Shown here in pieces: positions 48,855 through 60,350 of a stretch of 64,000 bases of DNA. How positions within the stretch are numbered: position 1 is the stretch's first letter; each line of letters starts with the position of its first letter. The stretch is from assembly GCA_039621445.1 (NCBI GenBank), contig CP154957.1:22032761-22096760 (forward strand). The letters run 5' to 3'. This DNA comes from Euglena gracilis (taxonomy: Eukaryota > Euglenida > Euglenophyceae > Euglenales). The position numbers and the translations under genes were made by a program. Under the pieces are notes generated by a model. It saw only the letters and a list, made by a program, of their open reading frames with translations. It ran no database searches and was not told the origin of the DNA.

Positions 48855-49337
48855 ATGGCTATGGATGCTTTGGAGTGCCTCCCTTTGTGCACTGACCCCC
48901 CAAGCGCTGGTAATTCTGCCACCAAACCCTTCCTGGACCCTGTTCTCCTTCTTAACTGGAGGGGGGCAAAATAAGTGGGGGAAAGCTGATTCCCCCCCTT
49001 TTTTCCGGAATATTCAAATTATATTAAAGACCACGTGGACATTGTTTGGCTGGAAGGCGCTTGCCCCACATCGATGTTCAAGGTCCCACGAACCCTGTGT
49101 TTGTATGCAGAATTCCCAGCCCCGAGAAGCGCACTGCGCACCGGTCTGGCTGGTTGGGTATGGGTGGGCATCTGTGTGTGGCTACTCTTTCTTGTATCTG
49201 TAGCCAGGCCCAGCCACCGAGAAGGGATGCACGCAACTGCTGGAAGAAGTCCAAGGCTCAGCTGAAGCCTATCCCACCCTCGCTACCATTTGCCAGTGAC
49301 GCGGTCCACTTTTTCCTGCAGTGGCGCTGGTGAGGAG
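48855..49337 (+). CDS. Unidentified gene: four phase-matched small exons
   Basis: Exon a 48,855-48,909 (CCCCCCCAG | ... | GTAATT) reads MAMDALECLPLCTDPPSA. Exon b 49,030-49,082 completes a codon and reads DHVDIVWLEGACPTSMFK, ending AAG|GTCCCA. Exon c 49,204-49,295, after TCTTGTATCTGTAG, reads PGPATEKGCTQLLEEVQG then SAEAYPTLATIC. Exon d 49,322-49,337 is a possible 16-nt micro-exon (TTTTTCCTGCAG | ... | GTACGT) giving HGAGEE. Phases agree at every join (1, 0, 2). If exon c reads on it stops at TGA 49,297, so the protein could also end there. The ATG right after the first acceptor need not be the start. The product is protein-like and soluble in character, but I recognise no family. Confidence 0.45.
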
Positions 49338-49471
49338 GTACGTTGTGCCTTTATTATTATTTTATTTCCCTCCACACCATCGATGGTTGATGCTGGGTCT
49401 TGGCTCACCATTTCCCCATCTGCCCGTCACACCATATGGTCTGTGACAAGTCCCTGTAATTTACTGCCAGG

Positions 49472-49782
49472 CAGGGCGGTCCACAGGGGACGGGAATGAG
49501 GGACGGGAACGGAAACGGCAGGACCGCCCCTCAAGGACCGCTCTTAGGCTTTAGCGACGTCCAACGGCTGATCCGGGGATGGAACGGGATCAAAAAGTCG
49601 AAAGACACATTTCTTGACGTTTTGGGTGGATGGGCGATGGTCCAAGGATGCCAGAAAGCACCCCCCCCAAAGTCAACCCATTTTTGCCAAACCATAGCAA
49701 TTCTCCCGTCCATTTTTCCTATGAATTTTTCATTGAATGTGCTGGGTCGGGAAGTTTTTTTTTTCTGTTCAGGACCGCCCTG
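49472..49782. mobile_element. CAGGGCGGTCC hAT-like non-autonomous element
   Basis: Starts CAGGGCGGTCCACAGG and ends TTCAGGACCGCCCTG, an inverted repeat of about 11 bp. The 8-bp flanks CTGCCAGG and CCGTCAGG match at six positions. Interior blocks TTTTTCATTGAATGTGCT and GGGTGGATGGGCGATGGTCC are shared with 17,070 and the family C elements. No transposase gene. Confidence 0.6.
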
Positions 49783-49836
49783 CCGTCAGGCCCTCGTTTT
49801 CGCCTATTCTGCCCCATCGCCCGGCCTGACCTCCAG

Positions 49837-49907
49837 TAACCGCCGACGTTAGCTCTGCCACCACGTGTCACATCGGAGGCTACCCTTTCCGGGGCAAGGG
49901 AAACCAG
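49837..49907 (+). CDS. Candidate exon, function unknown
   Basis: Between CTGACCTCCAG and CCAG|GTGGGG the frame (after two bases) reads TADVSSATTCHIGGYPFRGK then GNQ. It could continue the gene at 48,855-49,337, but incoming phase 1 does not fit the phase-0 end of the micro-exon. The - strand is also open. Confidence 0.3.
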
Positions 49908-50107
49908 GTGGGGTTCTTTGCAACGTGCACACCCATATAAAGTGTTTATGAATAAATTTTGGGGGTTCACCCAAATGTTTGTTTTGCATCACAAATTAAC
50001 ACCATCCACAGGACTGCACTGTGGTCTTCATGCGGTACCATTCACTGCATCTGCTTTAACACATTCACAATATGCACGCTCACCCGCCCGCCCGCCCACC
50101 TATACAT

Positions 50108-50157
<50 letters not shown>

Positions 50158-51015
50158 AGACACACACACACAGACACACACACACACAGACACACACACA
50201 CATCATGTCCACATTGTGGAGACAAATCGGAGGAGAAGTTTTGAAATTATGTCCCCCATGCTCTTGAAATCCTTCATTCACCTCCCCTGTCATTCGTGTT
50301 ATGCCACGCGCTGTGTCAATCCCTGGCCTTGTCCTGCCCTTCCCGTGCACAAAACAGCGGATCCTGGCAGTGCTCCCACTGGTGCCAGGCCTTTCTTGTG
50401 GGCTTCATCCTGGCATATCTAGCAGTTGCAGAGCAGATACAAATACCAATATCGATGGATATACAAATATAGGTAAATCACACATGCACATATAGGTTCA
50501 GGTATGGATAGTAGATGTGGATATTGTTTTCGATGTGGATATCACCCCCTCCCTGGGCGTTTGCCTCCCTCCTGAAGCTAAGCTTGGCCTTTGGCCTTTT
50601 GCACACAACTGCCTAAATTCTTAACATGCAAACTTGGTCCCCATGTCTAAGGTTGGCCCCTTGTCTAACCTTCAATCATGGCCGCCTGGTGGGGAGTAGG
50701 TATGGATAGTATGCAGATGTTGATGTAGATGTAGATGTTGATGTAGATGAAGGTATGCAGTGTGGAGCATGCATTTTCTTACACCTCAACTTTTGTCAAT
50801 CACGCTCAACCTCAAGCTCCAAAGCCTCTGCCATCCCATAGGCTGTGGCCATGGTGTGTGCACACTGGCACGGCACCACCCTACGCCTACGTAGCAGAGT
50901 CCCAGCCAGCTCTGCTGCAGTGCACCATATGCAAAACTGAGGTCAGACCTTCGAGAGCAATTTTTTTCAATTTCTGACCCCTCTGAAATACCAGCCCAAA
51001 TCTCGCCCTGGAAAG
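49908..51015. other. Unassigned sequence with CA microsatellite
   Basis: A CA/CAGA microsatellite lies at 50,108-50,205. A patch at 50,290-50,420 reads PRAVSIPGLVLPFPCTKQRI in one + frame and might be exonic. TAGATGTTGATGTAGATG short repeats at 50,710-50,755. Nothing firm. Confidence 0.35.
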
Positions 51016-51125
51016 GGGGTGAGGTGGCTCACACTGGGGTTGGTATTTCTGTGGCCCCACCCTCGGGCAACACACGATGGCAACCCCTGCCAACGCAGGC
51101 TGATGGGGCTGTGGTTCGGTCAAGG
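51016..51125 (+). CDS. Candidate exon, function unknown
   Basis: A + frame reads VAHTGVGISVAPPSGNTRWQ then PLPTQADGAVVRSR and meets a TCAAG|GTGTTT donor at 51,126 (phase 2). The acceptor may be GGGGGTGAG at about 51,020. The composition is protein-like. It may belong to the same gene as the exons at 48.9-49.9 kb; no domain recognised. Confidence 0.35.
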
Positions 51126-53155
51126 TGTTTCCTTTCAAGGGAGGTCACCTTCCCCTGGGTTCAGGTTTTTGGGGTGGGTGGTGTCATAACACCCCCCCTT
51201 GCTACACCAAAATGCCTTTTCAGTGGGGGGGGGGGTGGCTGGGTGGGTTGGTTGGGGTTGGTGCCCAACCCCCCTGGGGGATATCCTTGCCGTTGGCAAG
51301 CGCCCAAAAGAAGCCAGGTATTTTTATGCATATCTACAGTTATATCCATGGATAAATGTTATCAGTGTATGAAAAATGTCCATATTATAGGCATCATGAT
51401 TTCTGATACATGGGCCATATATAATTTCAATTTTGTTTGCATATACAGTCATGGTGTGATGGTGTGTGTATGTAGTTGATAAATGTATACCAATGGTGCA
51501 CCGCTGCACATTTTCTTGCTTCAGAGAACTGTGAGTCCCACAGGGAAATCGGTCATCCCCCCCCCCCGTGTCCAGAAGGGCCTGCGAGGGATGCAGCGTG
51601 ATCAGCGCTTCAGTTTCAGCCCCCGGCGGACCCTTCCGTGGCGCTGGTGGAGTGCCCTGCCACTGTGCTTCATGATGGGTGCCTCTGCTTGCCACTCACC
51701 TCCCGCCCACTAACAATTAGCAATTTTCGTGCCGCAGTTTCATCAGGTTTTTTATCCATGATTTTATCAATGATTTTGGCAATTTCCCATCTTTTTTTTC
51801 TTTGGCTTCACTGCAGTCCGCAGGTGTGCGCCTGAACTGAAGTCGGCCACCATCTGTCGGTTGCGGCCGTGTTTCGCATGGCCATGCCTGTCCTTTCCGG
51901 CCCCGGTCGTTTCAAGCGGGTGCACATCCTTCGCTGCACGGTGCGCCGCTGTATGCGGTGCCCCGCTGCGCTGGAGCACAGTCGTCCAGAGGCCAGCCCC
52001 TAACTAAACTATGTCCCATCCCGCCCAACCCATCCCTCGTCGGTTGGCCGCCACTGTTCTCCTCCCCTTTGTTCAGGCACCTGAAAATTTTTTGGGACCC
52101 CCCAATTTTTCTTGCACAAAATTTCACTGGAGGGGGCGCCTTGCGCCATTTCGAGGAAAAACATAATCTGCGGCAATGCACAGCAGTGAGCTCTTAAAAG
52201 AGCTTTCACAAAAGAGTGTCCTCATTTCTCCCAGTATATAGTAAAGCATGCCCAGCGAGGGGACCATGACCCATGACAGACGGGTCTTTTTTTCTGCCGT
52301 TATGGTGGCAAAAAATGCTTTTTTTTAGAATCCCAAAACCAAAAATGTTGGCTGACGTCAGGCACCTGATGCAACCACATTTGGCTCCCTGTGGTGTGGG
52401 TTTTTCTGGCGTTCATTTTCGACCTCCAAATATCTCCAAAATAGCAGCCCCGGGAGGGGGTGCTTTAGGGATTCCATCCGTTTAAGCAAAGAAGATGTTG
52501 TTTGAAGGGACCAGATGGATATGACGCCGAAGATGCAGACGCCAATGTATACTACGTTTTCCCCCACTGTCATGTTTGCCACAGTTATGTATTTTTGGAA
52601 ATTGTTGCAATTTTTGGCCCCTTTTTGCGAGTCACAAGAGTCAAAATTGGCAGTCTTTGTTTCACTTTTTTTTTGTACAAAAAACTGCCTTTTTTGTACT
52701 TTTTTTGGCTTGTGCCTTGGGACTTTTTGTGCGACGTTGTGGCTTTTTGTGCCTTTTTTTTTTGGTCGAAATTTTCAGCAGAAATCCAAAAAAAAAGCCG
52801 ACCCCCCAAAACAAGTCAGTCCCCCTTGGGTTTCAACTGTGATAACACCCCCGACATGGATGATTTTGACGTTTTTCAATTTTTGCCCGTGTTTCAAAAG
52901 TCAAAATTGGCATTTTTTGTTCACTGCCAAATATTGCCCCTTTTTTTGTACTTTTTTTGGACCCTCGTGCAGGAAGTTTTTTTTTTGGTCGAATTTTTCA
53001 GCAAAAATCCAAAAAAGCTGACCCCCCCCAAAAAGTACCCCCTTGAGATTTTCAGCAATGGACCCAAAAAAGCTAACCCGGGGTCTGATTTTTTTGGGGG
53101 GTTACCTCATTTTGCAAAATAATTCCTTTGGTTGCCGGTGCTCATTCTTGTTAAT
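51126..53155. other. Sequence with two further exon-like patches
   Basis: At 51,616-51,710, after CAGTTTCAG, one frame reads ADPSVALVECPATVLHDGCL then CLPLTSRPLTI. At 51,829-52,010 (after GCAGTCCGCAG) three frames are open and cannot be separated. From 52,200 the sequence is AT-run rich; 52,600-53,000 has two diverged copies of a TCAAAATTGGCA ... TTTTTTTGTAC ... GGTCGAA ... TTTTCAGCA block (52,640-52,800 and 52,900-53,010). Confidence 0.35.
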
Positions 53156-53368
53156 GGGGATACTGACACACGGTGTCCGGAACACCCTGCACACCCAATT
53201 TCTTTCAGCACCCAATTTTTTTTTAATAATACAAAATTTTTTCAGAAATCAAAACTCATTTTTGGGTCAACTTTCATCGAAAGATGCATGGTGTGCAAAG
53301 TGTGCATGGCGTGTACGGTGTGCGACACGGTGTGCACGGTGCGTCGCACACCTTGTATCGGCATCCCC
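53156..53368. mobile_element. GGGGATGC terminal-inverted-repeat element, copy 4
   Basis: Ends GGGGATACTGACACACGG and TTGTATCGGCATCCCC with subterminal CACACC / GGTGTG arrays, the right one about 80 bp long. The flank AAT is duplicated (53,153-53,155 and 53,369-53,371). It is the shortest member of the family. Confidence 0.65.
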
Positions 53369-54104
53369 AATGGTATTTGGAGGAGCCCCTTCCCAGTGTC
53401 TCTCACGAAAGCCCTCACACCAGGCCACCCCCAAATTTCAGCCACGGGCCCATATCAGTTCCATACGGACCCCCCCCACCCGCCCCCGAGGGATGAGTTC
53501 CCTCTGGACTGCCCTCTCCACAGTCCGTGGCGTAGCCCCTCCCTCCCAGTTTGCATCGTTGCAGGGTCGCCGTAACGCTGGACTGCATGGCCGGCTCCCA
53601 TAGCTTCCATCCAAACAAAAACGGATTTTTTAAGGGCTGGACCCCCACAGGGTGGCTGTGTCCGCTACTCCACCCAGGGGGCACTCCTACAGAACGTGTG
53701 GATCTCCCACTGGAGGCGTGGTTTTGACATTTTTTTGGCATTTTCTGTTTCGGCGCCACCCCCATCCCCCCAGGAAAGTGCCCCTCTGGTACCCCCTAAC
53801 CCCCCCCCCCCCACAATCTTGACAGAACCCCTTATCCGATTCCACCGAAGCCTGACTCATTTTTAATACTCCAGGACCCTCTGAGGGTTCAAAAATTAGT
53901 CAAAGAATAGGGCAAACGCCTTGAGAAGGGAGCACCCACCACCCAGACCCACACTGGCTTTGGGGTCCAAACACTGCCCCTGCCCTGCATCTGAATGCGG
54001 ATTCTTTCCATCCATTCTGTCGGGATCTGTAATTCCAGAACCCAGGTGGGTTGTGGTAAGGGGGCTGACGGAGGGGACAGCATGGCGATTTTTTAGCTCA
54101 TGTT
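53369..54104. other. Unassigned sequence
   Basis: Moderately GC-rich DNA with C runs, open in several frames without motifs (one + frame at 53,480-53,600). No gene supported. Confidence 0.35.
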
Positions 54105-55050
<946 letters not shown>

Positions 55051-55864
55051 AGTTTGGGGTGGGTGGGTGTTGTGGGCTTGCTCTGCTGCGAATCGAGACA
55101 TTTTACTCCACTGCAATCGCCTCAGGCCACTTCTCCCTCCCTCGCCCTCGACGGCCCTGTCCCCACCCTCCCACCTTCCCCTCTGGGACCTCGCTCGGAT
55201 CCCCCCCCCCCCCCCTTCCGCTCCCCCCCCCCACCATTTTCTCAGTGCACGTACGTTCTGCCACACACACACAATTTGCTCCTCATCCCCAACCCAGACC
55301 CTCAGCCCCCGCCATTCCCACCATTCCCACCATTCCCCCTCAAACTCATGTCATCTCAGACCAGTAGTATTCCACCTCGGCGTTTCTGGTGTTTCTGCCA
55401 CTGCCAGCTGGGTGGGAGGGGGGGGGTCTTCAACAGCAGCCTGCCCCATCGCCGCCGCATGCCTTTGCCCGCCCTCCACCAGCTCCCCGTGCCACTCGCC
55501 CACCCCACCCATGCCATGCCACGCCATGTCCGCCTCCCGCTCTGCATCGCCACACCCCTGACTCTTCCCTCGGCGGGCATCCGGGGGAGCCCGAATCCGA
55601 TTTTCTGTGTTTCTTTGCTGGTGCGGACCCCAAGGGCCACCGCTCAGGCTTTCACGTCAAGGAACAAGCAACACATGGCCTTTTCTATGTGTTGGCGGCC
55701 CGGCGTGTTGGCGGTCCGAAATGCATACGGGGATGCCTGGGTGTGTGGGTGGCACTCTGAAGAGTGCTTGTGATTCCCTTTGAATTCAAAGGTCAGATGA
55801 CCGCATGTCGGTAGTCATATTCAGCGACTTACATCGTTGTTTCAAAGGGGTCATGAGCGGTTCG
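55051..55864. other. C-rich sequence after the CA tract
   Basis: Pyrimidine-rich sequence with CCATTCCCA repeats (55,310-55,340). Open frames are Pro/Ser/His-rich in every phase. No gene supported. Confidence 0.35.
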
Positions 55865-56135
55865 AGTGGTCTGCCCGTTGATGAGTTGTCGTCATGCAAA
55901 GCGTAAGGGATTTCATGACTGCTTTGTGCGGCGTATGTTCACTTGCAAGAAAAAGAGTCATTTTACAAGTGGGTATGTTTGAGATGTCTGTCATATTTGG
56001 CATTTGCCTGAAAATCAGAAGGACCATCAGGGGCCAGCCCGCGAACTTTTCGAAGAAAAGCAGGACAAGGTCGGCGCGGATGGCGTTGAGGAGGCCTCAC
56101 TCGTTTAAGCCGTGTGGCTGCCGGCATTTGGTTGC
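55865..56135 (-). repeat. Inverted duplicate of kinase-intron segment 25,225-25,490
   Basis: Nearly identical in reverse complement to the segment in kinase intron 8. On the - strand its GC-rich part reads LLNAIRADLVLLFFEKFAG, resembling a receiver strand-3 region. The conserved + strand frame that starts MQSVRDF is the antisense shadow of this and not a gene I can support. Confidence 0.8.
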
Positions 56136-57399
56136 TCAGTGTGTGTTCCTGTTCAGGGCGTCACTTTTGCTAGGGGGGGGGGTTGGCAATTTTCTGCATT
56201 TTCTTTGATTTCTTCCCAATTACTTTGAAATGTAACAATACAATCAGTTCCGGCAGTCTTTGAAGGTTCGCTAGGCAGGGGGGTGACAAGCACTTTTTTT
56301 TTTACCATTCTTGCTCCCCCATTATTTTTTGCTCATTTTTGCAGGTTCATATTTGCAGGTTTGCTTTTGGGATATGATTTCGATTTTGAAAAATTTCCAA
56401 AGTTTACACCAAATATCCTTATTCTTCGTCATTTTTATTTTTATTTTTATTTTTTGAAAGCAAATCCAAAATTTTAACCCAATCGTCAGATGCTCCTTTA
56501 TGAACTTGACCAGATATAGATTATTTTCTGGCCCCGGAGATGAGATAATCGGTGAAAAAATGGGCATATGTGGGATGCCCAGGTCTGCATTTAAGTTAAA
56601 AATTGATTCCTCGCATTATGTGCTGACTTTTGGAGCTTTTGTTGCAGTTCTGTTTTTTTTTATTGACACTTAGTTCGACCCCCGCTGTGGCCCAGCGTGA
56701 GCTGGGGGAGGAGGTTGGGCCAGCAGCTTTTTTCCAGCCAGCCCACCTCCCCCGTTAGGTGACGCCCATTCCCACGCTGGATTCGGCTTTTGAAAGAACA
56801 CGTCGGGCTGTCATGGGATTCTAGACCCGTGGACATCCGTCCGATTGATCGCTCTACGACCCCCCTTCCAGTGCTCTCTTCCCCCCTCTTCCCATTCGTA
56901 CTTGAATGGAAAGACGCAAAGAACCAAGCAACTGAACAAACGCAAAACGATGTTCATCTTCATACAAAACCACACAAATGAGGGGACGGAGGAGATCAGT
57001 TTTTGAACACTTGGATTCAGACCTTCAATGCGTAGACCAGTTCCTTCAAAAAACCTTCACAAACCAAATTGAAGCCATGATTGTCACTGATCCTAAATGC
57101 TGAATGAAACGCATCTTTTTTCTAAGGTCCCATCCGTTTCATTTATATTTTAGGCCCAGGTGAAGCTTGTGATCATGCCACTTGTACCTAGGGTGGGTGT
57201 ATCCCACTGTCAGGATGCACCTACTGTGGGCCACCAGAGGGCTCGATATAAAAGCAGGTGGGGGGCCCAGAATGGGAAGGCCTGGTGGGGGGTCAACCCC
57301 CCCACCCGGGAGGTGGGGGGGTGGGTCGACCCCCCCCCCACCCACCACAGCATTTTCACCAATTTTGGGAAAACGGGGATGTTGTTGGCCGGGGGAAAT
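56136..57399. other. Unassigned sequence
   Basis: AT-leaning unique sequence; a GGGCCAGCAGCTTTTTTCCAG block (56,715-56,740) belongs to the CCAGCC repeat type. C/G-run block at 57,290-57,350. Confidence 0.4.
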
Positions 57400-57690
57400 T
57401 TTTGAATTTTTTTTTAAAAAATGAACCCAAAATACGTGGTTTATTGATGGAAAACCACATTTTTTCACAATAAAATCTCAAAAAATTCAGGGTTCAAAAA
57501 CTGGTGTTTTCAGGAGGGGGGGTGAAAAAAAAGATCAAAAAAATGGGACCAAATTTTGGCACAATACATATTTCTTTTTGAAATTTTTTTTGATGTTCAA
57601 TGGCTTTTTTTTTGCTTCAAAAACCTCTCAAAATCAAACTTTTGAGAAAATGTTGAAATTTTGGAAGGTGTGAAAAAATCCCCCCACCAA
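57400..57690 (-). repeat. Inverted copy of repeat family E (12,365-12,640)
   Basis: Contains ATTGATGGAAAACCACA, CACAATAAAATCTCAAAAAA, TCAATGGCTTTTTTTTTGC and CAAACTTTTGAGAAAATG, the reverse complements in reverse order of blocks at 12,365-12,640. Confidence 0.7.
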
Positions 57691-57742
57691 CCACGCAGGG
57701 GGTGGGGGGCAAGCACCTATAGTTAAGCTCAAAAATTTCCCC

Positions 57743-57799
57743 ATTTTAGGCCATTTTAGGCCATTTTAGGCCATTTTAGGCCATTTTAGGCCATTTTAA
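57743..57799. repeat. AGGCCATTTT decamer array
   Basis: Six copies of the decamer, ended by AAGGTATAGGTGGGGG. Confidence 0.9.
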
Positions 57800-57829
57800 G
57801 GTATAGGTGGGGGTTCTGAAAATCATAAT

Positions 57830-58930
57830 TTTTGGTAATTTTTGTCGAAAACAGTATCATAACGTGTGCAAACCTTCTCTTGTTCAGTAATAACAAATGT
57901 ACATCCAAAAAAGCATGCAAAATTCATGAACACTGATCAAAACAATGGGAAGCTCAACAAATCTATATTCATACTCATAGAGGAATTCTGAACAGTAAGA
58001 ATTTACGGCAGATACAATTTTTCAGAAGAAAAAAAAAACGTTGGACAAAAAATAAATTTTTTTATTTGTGCTACCAAAAAGGCTTTTGGCGTTTTTTTTT
58101 TGTGAATTATACACCATTTTGCGGAATTTCGCAATAAGAAGTCATTTTTTCTGAAAGATAATGCTGCTGCCTGGTGAAATTCATTTTGATTTTGGCATTG
58201 TTTCAGCCATGTATATCATTCATTTTATTATTATGATAAATATTTAAAGAATAATTATTAAGATCCATAATACAAACAAAAAATTATTTCCAAAAAAAAA
58301 TTATTTGTATTACGTATCTTAATAATTATTCTTTAAATATTTATCATAATAATAAAATGAATGATATGCATGCTTAAAACAATGCCAAAGTCAAATTGAA
58401 TTTCACCAGGCAAAAAATGAAATATATAAACCTAATCCTGTACCTATTGACCGATAACATATATCATATTATATCATATTATATATACCAATATTATTCC
58501 AATTTTATTGATAATATGATTGAAGTAATAATTATTGTACAATTACATTTTATATCAATAAATATTATTTTACTTAATACATATATTTATTAATTCAACT
58601 TATTTCTCTTTTATTACTAAAATTGTATGAAAACATGTGCTATTTGTATTACTAAAACTGCATTAAATATAATGTTAATGTTATATTTTTAATTCTACAA
58701 TTAAAAATTGATGACTATGAAATCTTTATAAAATATGGAAAATATGTCAACAAAATTGATAATAGTAAAATACCCACACAAAATATCCACATAAAATACA
58801 TAGAATATCCATAATAATTTTATGTCTATTCATAAAAATGAAATATTAAATTTACTTACCAAAGTTATATTTATATGATAATGCTAGAATTTTATAATTC
58901 AATTGAGATTTTTCCAATATCTTTCATCTT
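57830..58930. other. AT-rich island
   Basis: Roughly 1.1 kb with very high A+T, few C/G runs and none of the window's usual repeats. It holds the inverted repeat at 58,170-58,410 and a 65-codon frame at 58,396-58,593 (Ile/Tyr/Asn-rich, no match I recognise). The composition is what one would expect of organellar or foreign DNA, but no organellar gene was identified. Confidence 0.7.
58170..58410. repeat. Long inverted repeat with 107-bp arms
   Basis: Left arm 58,170-58,276 begins CCTGGTGAAATTCATTTTGA; right arm 58,304-58,410 ends with the inverse TCAAATTGAATTTCACCAGG. Arms differ at only a few positions and are separated by about 27 bp. It could form a long hairpin or cruciform. Confidence 0.9.
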
Positions 58931-59245
58931 TGTTTTGACTTTTCCCCCCTTGCTTCCGTTTCATTATTTGCGAAACAAACATCGGTGCAAACCAACAAGA
59001 TAGGAGTAAAAAAAAAATAATCTGTCCAAACCTTCAAAATTCAGCCACCAAAAAAAGGTTGGGGCTGTGGATTTGGGGACTGATACGAGTGTTATTGGGA
59101 TAAAACCATGGGCCTTGTGGGGCTGTGCTCTTCCACCAAATCCACTGTTTGCCGTCCACATTAACAAAAGGCACCGAAAATCATTGCCTGAATGGCTTCA
59201 GTTGTTCACAAAAAAATTGTTGTGCAACAGAATTTTTCCCATTTT
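58931..59245. other. Unassigned sequence
   Basis: Ordinary sequence between the AT-rich island and the decamer array; nothing recognised. Confidence 0.4.
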
Positions 59246-59330
59246 TCGGCCATTTTAGGCCATTTTAGGCCATTTTAGGCCATTTTAGGCCATTTTAGGC
59301 CATTTTAGGCCATTTTAGCTATAGGTGCTT
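59246..59330. repeat. AGGCCATTTT decamer array
   Basis: Seven copies of the decamer followed by AGCTATAGGTGCTTGG, as at 2,645-2,735. Confidence 0.92.
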
Positions 59331-59384
59331 GGTGGGGGGGGGGGGTGGTCGACCCCCCCCCCACCCACCACCCTGGCTGTTTGC

Positions 59385-60350
59385 CGATTCCCGTTCTGCC
59401 CTGGTGGGGGGGGGACACCCCACCTAAACAGTGGCGCGGTCCAGGGGCCGGCCTTTGGCCCGCGCCGGGCCGAAAAACTCTGTGACCCCACAAAGTGGCC
59501 AAAAATGCCATTTAGGACAATTTTCGGGGAAAAAATTGTCAAAAAATGCAAAAAATTTACGGCGCAAACGTTGGAAAGAGAAATTTGACCTTTTGGGGGG
59601 AAGGGTCCCGGGCACCCCCTCCCCTCAGGGTCGGTCTGGACCCCTGTGTGCACTGTGGCTGTTTGTTAAATGCTTTTTCTCCCATCTTCTGGCCTGGCGC
59701 TGTTTTTCGCTTTTTTGTCTGAGCAGGTGGCCGGAGCCTGGCGGGACTTACCTTGTTTACAACGCCAGCCACCAAGCGCTTGCCAGCCACATAAACCCCC
59801 CCCCAAATAGTATTGCACTGCCGCACTATTGGACGGCCGCCTCCGGCGGCGGGGGGTGCAGCACTATTTGGACCCGCCGCACTATTGGACTGGGTGCCTC
59901 TCAGTCCCGGCCTATCACCACTGACACCCTGTTTGCCTGCTCAATGTCCTACTCTGAGGCTAGTGAGGTCGTGTGTTTCAACTTCGGACGACTTCCGTGA
60001 GTTGTTCGGGTGGGAATTTGCCCCCTTTCCCCTCTCTGCGGGTTACAAAAGCTGCCTGCAGTTGGTTGCACCGGCTTCTACGCATTTCACATTGCTATGT
60101 TTTGGGGGGGTGCCGCACTATTGGACGGCCGCCTCCGGCGGCGGGGGATGCCGCACTATTTGGACCCGCAGCTCTATTGGCCCCGCAGCACTATTAGGGG
60201 GGGGGGGGTTAGGCACATGAGCACTGGGCGCAGGGGAGTTGGTCCGGACCCCCCCTGGCAGGTGGGGGGGTCGGGTCCGGAGCCCCCACCCGTCCACGTC
60301 CAGGAGGGAGGGGGGGTACACCCCCCCCCCTAATGCCCTCCCTATGTCGA
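59385..60350 (-). repeat. Inverted, interrupted copy of the composite repeat hairpin block
   Basis: The reverse complement of the 4,480-4,860 block is recognisable at 59,400-59,645 (ACACCCCACCTAAACAGTGG, CGCGGTCC, TTGACCTTTTGGGGGGAAGG, CCCTCAGGGTCGGTC) and again at 60,235-60,345. The middle, 59,650-60,230, is unrelated and includes the inverse of 27,318-27,452. Confidence 0.6.
59817..60200. repeat. Direct repeat pair with GCCGCCTCCGGCGGC hairpin
   Basis: The unit GCCGCACTATTGGACGG, CCGCCTCCGGCGGCGGGG, GCACTATTTGGACCCG occurs at 59,819-59,890 and 60,113-60,185. The core is a perfect 6-bp-stem palindrome. Confidence 0.8.

Noticed and set aside
55894-56208. Conserved + strand frame starting MQSVRDF, also antisense at 25.2-25.5 kb
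   Set aside because: Conservation follows from near-identical DNA copies; the receiver-like reading is on the opposite strand.
58396-58593. 65-codon frame in the AT-rich island as a mitochondrial-type protein
   Set aside because: Hydrophobic Ile/Tyr/Asn composition follows from A+T content; no recognised organellar gene.
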